The notes beneath the pieces are model-generated. The model ran no database searches, was not told the DNA's origin, and worked only from the letters and a program-made list of their open reading frames with translations. 5,532 nt of DNA from an uncultured Lachnospiraceae bacterium (lineage in GTDB: Bacteria > Bacillota > Clostridia > Lachnospirales > Lachnospiraceae), in contig CAKRWX010000176.1 in NCBI GenBank assembly GCA_934418055.1, forward strand, positions 1-5,532. The letters are read 5' to 3'. This document shows positions 1 to 5,169 of this stretch, one piece after another (the stretch's first letter is position 1; every line of letters begins with the position of its first letter). The translations under genes and the position numbers were made by a program.

Positions 1-1739
1 GCATCCACAATCTCCTGCTTTCCAACATCCACAACTCCAAGGGTATTGACCCGAATCGCCGGAATCACCGGCAGACTCACAAACGCCAGCGTCATAAACC
101 CATCAATTCCATCCCGGATTCCAAGTTCTCCCAGCTTCGCCTTCATCTCTTCCAGCTTCCGATCCGCCTCTTCCGCCGGTAAATCCGACATCAGTCCCGC
201 AACCGTCAACGCCAGTTCTCCAACAACTTTTCCATCCACTGCGATCGCCAGTCCGCCTTCGTTCTCCAACACCCGGTTTCCCGCCGCGATCATATCCTCA
301 TCACAGCCCCCGGCCACCACCAGGTTATGGGAATCATGCCCTACGCTGGTAGCCACAGCCCCCCGCTTCAGTCCATAATTTCCTAAAAATCCCAGTCCCA
401 CATGACCAGATCCATGATGCCGCTCAAACACTGCGATCTTCACAATATCCTTCTCTAAATCCACACCCGGAGCCAGTCCCGGCGTTTCCCGAAACTCCTC
501 GATCCGCTCTCCGGTGGTCAGTTCATGATCCATCAGATCAATCACCCGCACCTTCGATCCAGTCTTCGGAAGTTCCAGATCCTTCTTCTCAATGGGTTTC
601 ATATGGAAAGAATGGAACACCCGGCTCTGGATTTCTTCATCCCAGACTTTCTGTGAACGCTCTTTTTCCGCCCGATCAGTTACCAGTTTTCCATCTTCCG
701 CCACCAGTTTTCCGCCGCGATACACCTGCTTCACCTGGAAATCTTTCAGATCCTCAAAAATCACCAGATCCGCCTGATACCCTGGAGCCACAGCGCCCAT
801 ACCTTTTAGTCCAAAGTACTCTGCTGCGTTCAACGAACCCATTTTCACTGCCCGCACCGGATCCGCGCCAAGCTTCACCGCTTTCCGGATAATGCTGTCA
901 ATATGTCCGTCTCTTCCCAGCTCTCCCGCATGTTTATCATCCGTCACCAGCATAGCCCGCTGGTAATAAGGCGCCTCAAACATCGGCATTAACTTCTCCA
1001 GATTCTTGGCTGCCGTTCCCTGGCGCACCATGATCCACTGGCCTCTGGCAAATTTCTCTTTTGCCTCCTCAAAGGTGGAACACTCATGATCCGACTGCAC
1101 GCCTGCTGCCACATAAGCATTGAGGCCCTTTCCAGAAAGCATCGGCGCATGACCGTCAATCAGCTTTCCATGGTTTCTGGTCACTTCCAGCTTCTCCACA
1201 CAGCCCTCATCCCCAGCCACTACACCGTAGGAATTCATCATTTCCGCCAGGCCCAGCACCCGTGGATTCTCATAAAACGGCTCCAGATCCGCGGCATGAA
1301 GCACCGCACCGGCCTCATCAAGCCCCGTAGAAGGCACACAGGACGGCATCATAAAATACACATCCAGATCTAACCCTTCTGTCGCCTCCAGCATATAACG
1401 GATTCCAGCGGTTCCAGCCACATTGACGATCTCATGGGGATCCGTCACCACTACCGCCGTTCCATGTGGCACGACCATCCGGGCAAATTCTTCCGGCGAC
1501 GCCATGGAGCTCTCCAGATGGATATGTCCGTCAATCAGTCCCGGAGCTACATATTTCCCCTCCAAGTCAATCTCCTGGACGCCGTCATACGCACCGATTC
1601 CCACGATCACGCCGTCTTCCACAGCCACATCGCCCTCCTCGATGGTTTCCGTAAATACATTGACAATCTTCGCGTGTTTCAGTACCAGTTCCGCTTTTTT
1701 CCTTCCGCAGGCCGCGGAAATTCTCTCCGTTAATGCCAT
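1..1739 (-). CDS. ade: Adenine deaminase, 3' end cut by window edge
   Basis: This gene encodes a cytoplasmic metal-dependent amidohydrolase that converts adenine to hypoxanthine and ammonia in purine salvage. 579 complete codons are visible without a stop; known bacterial adenine deaminases are about 577-590 residues, so only a few residues are missing. The start is the ATG at 1737-1739, with GGAGG 7 nt upstream. Visible family signatures are the N-terminal metal motif HIHLESS (H72, H74), DPHE (H102), DGHAP (H197), SDHE (H218), TDDKH (267-270), and the C-terminal segments HHGSGHVGLGF and GHDSHNLVVAGGCDED, which are typical of the AdeC type rather than of adenosine deaminase. All expected metal-binding histidines appear intact. 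It is the third gene of the operon, 19 bp after the transferase gene, and would consume adenine released by the two upstream enzymes. Identification is firm; the absence of a stop is only a window effect. Confidence 0.95.
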   Translation of the reverse strand, partial: MALTERISAACGRKKAELVLKHAKIVNVFTETIEEGDVAVEDGVIVGIGAYDGVQEIDLEGKYVAPGLIDGHIHLESSMASPEEFARMVVPHGTAVVVTDPHEIVNVAGTAGIRYMLEATEGLDLDVYFMMPSCVPSTGLDEAGAVLHAADLEPFYENPRVLGLAEMMNSYGVVAGDEGCVEKLEVTRNHGKLIDGHAPMLSGKGLNAYVAAGVQSDHECSTFEEAKEKFARGQWIMVRQGTAAKNLEKLMPMFEAPYYQRAMLVTDDKHAGELGRDGHIDSIIRKAVKLGADPVRAVKMGSLNAAEYFGLKGMGAVAPGYQADLVIFEDLKDFQVKQVYRGGKLVAEDGKLVTDRAEKERSQKVWDEEIQSRVFHSFHMKPIEKKDLELPKTGSKVRVIDLMDHELTTGERIEEFRETPGLAPGVDLEKDIVKIAVFERHHGSGHVGLGFLGNYGLKRGAVATSVGHDSHNLVVAGGCDEDMIAAGNRVLENEGGLAIAVDGKVVGELALTVAGLMSDLPAEEADRKLEEMKAKLGELGIRDGIDGFMTLAFVSLPVIPAIRVNTLGVVDVGKQEIVD

Positions 1740-1745
1740 TTGATT

Positions 1746-1752
1746 ACCTCCG
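1746..1752 (-). promoter_or_regulatory. Ribosome binding site of ade
   Basis: On the minus strand GGAGGT lies 6-7 nt before the ade ATG, inside the 19-bp gap after the upstream stop codon. It is a near-ideal Shine-Dalgarno sequence and fixes the start at 1739. No promoter or terminator fits in this gap, so ade is probably read from the operon transcript. Confidence 0.85.
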
Positions 1753-1758
1753 GTTATC

Positions 1759-2844
1759 TCATTTCCGAATATCAGCAGCGATCTTTTCAATGACCTGTTC
1801 AAAAGTTCCTTCCATGATCTTCATGGAGCAGGAAAACATCAGATTCTGCGGATAATTAAAGTTCTCCACGTTGGCCCCGGTCATATCCCGGTATTCCCGC
1901 GCCTCTCCCAGGTTCGGGATCTTCTCTTTCGCCGGACGGACGTCATCCATATAGCCGTACATTTTCTTACCCAGCTGGAACGCCATGCCACATTCAAAAC
2001 CAACATCATTGCTGCACTCATAGCCACGGTAATCATTCAGATTGGCAATGATCGCGTCACAGTTGCGGATATGCTGCTGCCAGCTGTCGAAATGGTTGGC
2101 TGCTTTGGTGTACGGGCAATCTGTCTCGATCTCCGTCACACCTTCCGCCCAGTCCGCCGGGGTATATGCCTGGAGGCCGTATTTTTCACACAGTTTCTTC
2201 ATGTTTTCATAAATAGTCTTACTATCTTTATCATACCGCTCCGGCCCGGAAATGTATATCACAGGTTTCTCTGAATGCACAGTTTTTTCCGGCTGAATCT
2301 GCGGTTTCCGGCGCATACCCGCCTGTTTCTTCTCTTCCTCAATATCCGTCATCAGCGCATGAAGGCAGTCACCGAAATCTCCTTCAATAATTTTGGTAGA
2401 ACCAATGATCGCTGGGGAAAATGGAAGTTCCTTGTAAGGCGCTTCTTTTCCATGCTCATCGTAAACCACGCCATCTTTCAGCACATATTTCTGGTCTTTC
2501 CACGCCAGCGGACGTTTATCTCTGGTGTAACCATAGCATCTGGCCCCTTTTCCGTAAGCCATACCCAACTCATAGATGGTTCCGCTGTCCGCCTCAGAAC
2601 CCCGGTACGCCTCTAAATCCGCGATCACCACGGTAGTATCCAGCATAATGGCCTTTAAATCCGCGAAAATACTGTCCGCCCGCTTCTGCAGATCCGGATT
2701 GCCCATATCCAGCGGATGATCATTGGGCAGTGTCACGCCAAAGCCCTTGGATTCCGCATATTTTCGCATAGCTCCCAGCATCTCATAGCCACCGGTGTAG
2801 AAGCACTCCGGTCCCGCAATATAAATCTTCTCATCCTTAAACAT
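1759..2844 (-). CDS. Tandem nucleoside 2-deoxyribosyltransferase-like protein
   Basis: A 361-residue protein built from two related nucleoside 2-deoxyribosyltransferase domains; single-domain members are about 150-170 residues. Domain 1 is roughly 5-172 and domain 2 roughly 194-361, joined by a charged linker. Both begin with a parallel motif (YIAGPE at 8-13, YISGPE at 197-202) and both contain a YRG...E.G.A core (80-96 and 272-288). Known family members use a glutamate nucleophile to move 2-deoxyribose between bases; E92 and E284 are the candidates. The C-terminal Asn-Leu-Met loop typical of the family is seen only in domain 2 (N334-L335-M336), whereas the Asp pair before the glutamate is kept only in domain 1 (D76, D86). 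The start ATG at 2842-2844 has AGGGAG 8 nt upstream. It lies between the nucleoside hydrolase and ade, fitting purine deoxynucleoside breakdown or exchange. The fold assignment is good; whether it transfers or merely hydrolyses, and on which nucleoside, cannot be read from sequence. Confidence 0.85.
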   Translation of the reverse strand: MFKDEKIYIAGPECFYTGGYEMLGAMRKYAESKGFGVTLPNDHPLDMGNPDLQKRADSIFADLKAIMLDTTVVIADLEAYRGSEADSGTIYELGMAYGKGARCYGYTRDKRPLAWKDQKYVLKDGVVYDEHGKEAPYKELPFSPAIIGSTKIIEGDFGDCLHALMTDIEEEKKQAGMRRKPQIQPEKTVHSEKPVIYISGPERYDKDSKTIYENMKKLCEKYGLQAYTPADWAEGVTEIETDCPYTKAANHFDSWQQHIRNCDAIIANLNDYRGYECSNDVGFECGMAFQLGKKMYGYMDDVRPAKEKIPNLGEAREYRDMTGANVENFNYPQNLMFSCSMKIMEGTFEQVIEKIAADIRK

Positions 2845-2852
2845 ATGATTTT

Positions 2853-2858
2853 CTCCCT
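2853..2858 (-). promoter_or_regulatory. Ribosome binding site of the transferase gene
   Basis: AGGGAG on the minus strand, 8 nt before the ATG at 2844 and within the 18-bp gap after the nucleoside hydrolase stop. It supports the chosen start and co-transcription of the two genes. Confidence 0.75.
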
Positions 2859-2862
2859 ATTT

Positions 2863-3810
2863 TTAAGCTAACACTAATTCCATAAGCATCTTCAAGAACC
2901 GCTCATGATCTGCCTTGCATCCGATCTTTACCATTGGCAGATCGTTCCATACATGATGATGGCGATAGTCCACTACGGTATTTCCCAAAGTCAGACCGTC
3001 CTTGGTCTCCACGCCAACTCTTCCCTCAAATGTCTCCACTAGGCTCTCATCAATGGCATAACCAACTGCCATGCAGTCAATGACCGTGCAGTACGCCTCA
3101 AATCCGCGGTTGTTGACAAACCGGATTGCCTGACGTAAAAACCTCGCTTCTTTCCTATCACTGGCCTCCAGAGCCTCGATGTCTTTCTCAGACAGATTCA
3201 CATCAAAATGAGTCGCCACATCCAGTCCCAGCAGCACCAGATTTACACCAGAATTGTATACAATGGACGCTGCCTCCGGGTCCACATACACGTTCCACTC
3301 ACTCTGCGGCGTATCTCCTGTAGCGTTGGCAAAAGCATACTTATTCAGACCAAACATACCAGAAATCGCATAAATTCCCGCGATCATTCCCTTGATCTCC
3401 GGCGCTTTCTTCATGGCCATGGCGATATTGCTCATTGGACCAGTGGACAGAATGTAAATTTCCCCTGGATTTTCCTTTACCACGTCAATGATCATGTCGA
3501 TGGCATGTTTCTCGCTCAATGGAGTCACAGGATCCGGAAGGAAATTCTCCGCCTGTCCGTCCTTTCCATGGGTAAATGGATCCTTCGGTGTTTCCCGGAA
3601 CATCGGCTCCGGCATTCCCTTTGCCACCGGGATATCGGTCCGTCCCAGCATTTCCAATACTTTCAGGGCATTGACCGCTGTGATATCTACTGGATAATTA
3701 CCATTTACCGTAGTGATCGCTTTCACATCCAGCTCCGGAGATTTCACCGCCATGACAATCGCCATGGAATCGTCCATACCAGGATCGCAGTCCAAAATAA
3801 TTTTCTTCAT
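2863..3810 (-). CDS. Nucleoside hydrolase (inosine-uridine preferring family)
   Basis: A 315-residue cytoplasmic enzyme of the calcium-dependent nucleoside hydrolase family, which splits ribonucleosides into free base and ribose. The N-terminal DCDPGMDDS motif gives the calcium aspartates D9, D13 and D14. Further family marks are TTVNGN (N38), STGPMSNIA (122-130), M152, and EWNVYVDPEA (E171, N173). The last calcium aspartate is D245 in VIDCMAV. Where many members have His before this Asp, this protein has I244, so substrate choice or base protonation may differ. The start at 3810 is preferred because family proteins begin just before the DxDPG motif and GGAAAGG lies 9 nt upstream. An in-frame ATG at 3858 would add 16 residues, but its AGG is only 2 nt away. 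It is the first gene of the operon, with a promoter about 90 nt upstream. Family call is firm; purine versus pyrimidine preference is unknown, though the ade neighbour favours purines. Confidence 0.93.
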   Translation of the reverse strand: MKKIILDCDPGMDDSMAIVMAVKSPELDVKAITTVNGNYPVDITAVNALKVLEMLGRTDIPVAKGMPEPMFRETPKDPFTHGKDGQAENFLPDPVTPLSEKHAIDMIIDVVKENPGEIYILSTGPMSNIAMAMKKAPEIKGMIAGIYAISGMFGLNKYAFANATGDTPQSEWNVYVDPEAASIVYNSGVNLVLLGLDVATHFDVNLSEKDIEALEASDRKEARFLRQAIRFVNNRGFEAYCTVIDCMAVGYAIDESLVETFEGRVGVETKDGLTLGNTVVDYRHHHVWNDLPMVKIGCKADHERFLKMLMELVLA

Positions 3811-3815
3811 ACCTT

Positions 3816-3860
3816 CGTACCTTTCCGGTAACCGTTGTCGTACTTTCCCAGTTACCATTT
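3816..3860. repeat. Imperfect tandem repeat in the operon leader
   Basis: Two 22-bp units beginning CGTAC, at 3816-3837 and 3839-3860, match at 16 of 22 positions by eye. They cover the ribosome binding site and the region up to the alternative upstream ATG. The units also contribute a 6-bp inverted pair, GGTAAC (3827-3832) and GTTACC (3851-3856), separated by 18 nt. The repeat may be an old small duplication of a translation start region, or a protein or RNA control element; nothing in the sequence decides this. Confidence 0.4.
3820..3826 (-). promoter_or_regulatory. Ribosome binding site of nucleoside hydrolase gene
   Basis: GGAAAGG on the minus strand, 9 nt before the ATG at 3810. It decides between this start and the in-frame upstream ATG at 3858. 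It directly follows the 3' arm of a possible leader hairpin (3827-3856), so structure could influence its access. Confidence 0.6.
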
Positions 3861-3872
3861 CCTTTCGTTTTT

Positions 3873-3893
3873 GATAAATATTAGATAAATATT
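3873..3893. repeat. Direct repeat GATAAATATT, candidate operator
   Basis: GATAAATATT occurs exactly at 3873-3882 and again at 3884-3893, an 11-bp period (about one helical turn). The second copy contains the palindrome AAATATTT. Both lie just downstream of the predicted operon start point near 3900, a place where a repressor would block transcription. A third copy of the core GATAAATA is at 3993-4000, at the predicted start point of the LacI gene. The region is AT-rich, so chance recurrence is possible. Confidence 0.4.
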
Positions 3894-3906
3894 TTAAGTT
3901 TGCTAA

Positions 3907-3935
3907 ATTATATCATGGGGAAAATGAAAATACAA
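3907..3935 (-). promoter_or_regulatory. Promoter of the nucleoside salvage operon
   Basis: On the minus strand a perfect -10 box TATAAT (3907-3912), preceded by TGA, is separated by 17 bp from the -35 box TTGTAT (3930-3935). The start point should be near 3900, giving a leader of about 90 nt before the nucleoside hydrolase ATG. The -35 matches the sigma-A consensus only at TTG, but the -10 and the spacing are ideal. Confidence 0.75.
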
Positions 3936-3957
3936 TGTAGTATTTCTTCTTAATTTC

Positions 3958-3986
3958 TTGCAGTTTTCTAATAAAGTCAGTATAAT
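3958..3986 (+). promoter_or_regulatory. Promoter of the LacI-family regulator gene
   Basis: The -35 box TTGCAG (3958-3963) and the -10 box TATAAT (3981-3986) are 17 bp apart on the plus strand. The predicted start point near 3993 gives a leader of about 100 nt. The -35 boxes of the two divergent promoters are only 22 bp apart, so one bound repressor could affect both. This promoter also rules out translation from the in-frame TTG at 3958, which is part of the -35 box. Confidence 0.7.
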
Positions 3987-3992
3987 AAATCT

Positions 3993-4006
3993 GATAAATA
4001 AATTTA
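3993..4006. promoter_or_regulatory. Candidate autoregulatory operator of the LacI gene
   Basis: GATAAATA (3993-4000) repeats the core of the direct repeat at 3873-3893. It runs into a short inverted repeat, TAAAT (3995-3999) and ATTTA (4002-4006), around 2 bp. It sits on the predicted transcription start, consistent with autorepression. This is an inference from position and repetition; the low complexity of the sequence weakens it. Confidence 0.3.
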
Positions 4007-4014
4007 CCAAACGT

Positions 4015-4075
4015 CCCGGTCATCCGTCAGTCCTGTTTCTCGCTGGTGTACGTGAATGCACAAATACCGACCGGG
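4015..4075 (+). other. Possible structured leader of the LacI mRNA
   Basis: A 7-bp perfect inverted pair, CCCGGTC (4015-4021) and GACCGGG (4069-4075), encloses 47 nt. Inside is a smaller hairpin, GTGTA (4046-4050) with TGCAC (4057-4061), including one G-U pair. The closing stem ends 6 nt before the AGGAG ribosome binding site of the regulator. No known riboswitch consensus is recognised here. It may be a minor translational control structure or chance. Confidence 0.3.
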
Positions 4076-4081
4076 TCAGAC

Positions 4082-4086
4082 AGGAG
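4082..4086 (+). promoter_or_regulatory. Ribosome binding site of the LacI-family gene
   Basis: AGGAG lies 9 nt before the ATG at 4096. With the promoter placement, it fixes the regulator start at 4096 rather than at the in-frame TTG 138 bp upstream. Confidence 0.75.
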
Positions 4087-4095
4087 CCCCTCTAT

Positions 4096-5169
4096 ATGAA
4101 AGTTAAGGTAAAAGATATTGCTGCCCAGGCTGGCGTTTCCACCACGGCAGTTTCTCTCGTTTTAAATCATAAGCCATGCCGGATTGCAGAAGACACCAAA
4201 GAAAAAATCTTCCGGGTAGCGGCAGAATTAGAATATCAGCAGAAAAATTATGGAATTTTCCAGGGATTTAAGAAAGTAAAGACTCTGGGCCTGATCATCC
4301 CGGAGATTGACAATCCATTTTTCGCCCAGCTGGCGGAGCAGATCTCTTATTATGCCGCCCAGTCCGGTTACACCGTATTCCAGTGCAATGTGGGAGAAGA
4401 TTTTGCTTCCTTTAAAAACGCAGTGGAATGCCTGATCGCCAAAACCTGCGACGGCGTTCTCCTGACTGCCCCACAATCCATCACCCCGGAGGGCATCAAA
4501 CTGGTCAAATACCTCCAGAACAGCCGCATCCCCATGGTACTGTTAGACCGGGCGGTCTATTCCGTATTCTGCGATTTTGTCACCTGCGATAACAAGCGCG
4601 GCGGACGATTAGCGGCAGAATATCTCATCAGCCACGGCCATACCCACGTAGGCGTGCTTCTGGGCGGTGAAAACACCTACACAGCCAGAACCCGTCTGGA
4701 AGGTTTCTGGAGCGCTTTCGCAGCCAATCATCTGCCCTTAGACCAGGTTCTCACCTATCAGGGAACTTTCTCCAGGCAGACAGGATACGATGGAGCCAGA
4801 ACGCTCTATGAACAGGGAATCCGTGCATTCTTTGCGGAAAATGATCAGATTGCGGAAGGTGTCTACGAATTTGCCTGGGAAATGGGACTGACAATCGGAA
4901 AAGAACTTTCCGTGATCGGATACGATGATACCAGATTTTCCAGAATGCTTGCGCCAAAGCTAACCACCATTGGACAAGATATCGGTGGAATGGCCGAAAA
5001 AGCCGTAGAATTAGCCATCGAAAAAATAGAATTTAAAGAAAACGGAACCAATAAAAAAAGCTCCAGTGGAACTGCCCCAGGAACCAGGATTCCTGGACAG
5101 AATTATTATTTTCCACCAGAGCTTCGGGAGGGAGAATCCGTCGCTACTATTACCCCCGATATCGGTTAA
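4096..5169 (+). CDS. LacI/GalR-family transcriptional regulator
   Basis: A 357-residue DNA-binding regulator, slightly longer than the usual 330-345. The N-terminal helix-turn-helix is clear (residues 4-24, VKDIAAQAGVSTTAVSLVLN). The periplasmic-binding-like effector domain starts at about 63 (TLGLIIPEIDNPFF) and includes FFAENDQ, VIGYDD (273-278) and LTTIGQ. The hinge (about 48-60) is unusual: the common Pro-Asn and Ala-x-x-Leu pattern is not evident. An extra Ser/Gly/Pro/Lys-rich stretch (about 316-334) precedes the conserved end YYFPPELREGES; this DNA also forms the terminator of the opposing gene. It is divergent from the nucleoside operon with back-to-back promoters, so it probably controls that operon and itself in response to a nucleoside, base or sugar. 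By an eye alignment to E. coli PurR, R200 and T196 match R196 and T192, but the residue aligned with R190 is T194. The ligand remains unknown. Confidence 0.93.
   Translation: MKVKVKDIAAQAGVSTTAVSLVLNHKPCRIAEDTKEKIFRVAAELEYQQKNYGIFQGFKKVKTLGLIIPEIDNPFFAQLAEQISYYAAQSGYTVFQCNVGEDFASFKNAVECLIAKTCDGVLLTAPQSITPEGIKLVKYLQNSRIPMVLLDRAVYSVFCDFVTCDNKRGGRLAAEYLISHGHTHVGVLLGGENTYTARTRLEGFWSAFAANHLPLDQVLTYQGTFSRQTGYDGARTLYEQGIRAFFAENDQIAEGVYEFAWEMGLTIGKELSVIGYDDTRFSRMLAPKLTTIGQDIGGMAEKAVELAIEKIEFKENGTNKKSSSGTAPGTRIPGQNYYFPPELREGESVATITPDIG
5053..5123 (-). terminator. Intrinsic terminator of the ATPase gene, inside the LacI CDS
   Basis: Read on the minus strand, 27 nt past the ATPase stop, a 13-bp stem (arms 5111-5123 and 5059-5071; 11 Watson-Crick plus 2 G-U pairs) is followed by a run of seven T (5053-5059). 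Within its loop is a second stem of about 11 pairs with one bulged base, built around CCAGGAA and TTCCTGG (5077-5096), stacked with no unpaired base on one side. On the plus strand the two wobble pairs become mismatches and no T run follows, so termination should act only on the ATPase transcript. The DNA codes for residues about 320-343 of the LacI-family protein. Confidence 0.8.

Noticed and set aside
46..1743. Several plus-strand open frames of 60-110 codons
   Set aside because: They are antisense to adenine deaminase, rich in Ser, Pro, Arg and His as expected of shadow frames, and none has a convincing ribosome binding site or family resemblance.
2071..3831. Plus-strand open frames, including one of 207 codons at 3208-3831
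   Set aside because: They lie fully opposite the transferase and nucleoside hydrolase genes, show His/Arg/Ile-rich shadow composition, and have no recognisable motif.
3811..3858. Upstream ATG at 3858 as the nucleoside hydrolase start
   Set aside because: Its purine run is only 2 nt from the ATG, and the family begins just before the DxDPG motif, as the 3810 start does.
4048..4063. CcpA-type catabolite site or CG-centred LacI operator near TGTACGTGAATGCACA
   Set aside because: Only 10 of 16 positions are symmetric and the required cre positions do not match; it is more simply part of a leader hairpin.
3958..4095. A 46-residue N-terminal extension of the LacI protein from the TTG at 3958
   Set aside because: The TTG is part of the predicted -35 box, so it lies upstream of the transcript; the ATG at 4096 has a good ribosome binding site and begins right before the helix-turn-helix, as the family does.
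3811..4095. Purine riboswitch in either leader
   Set aside because: The conserved core and loop sequences of the purine riboswitch were not found on either strand; promoter and repeat features explain the region better.
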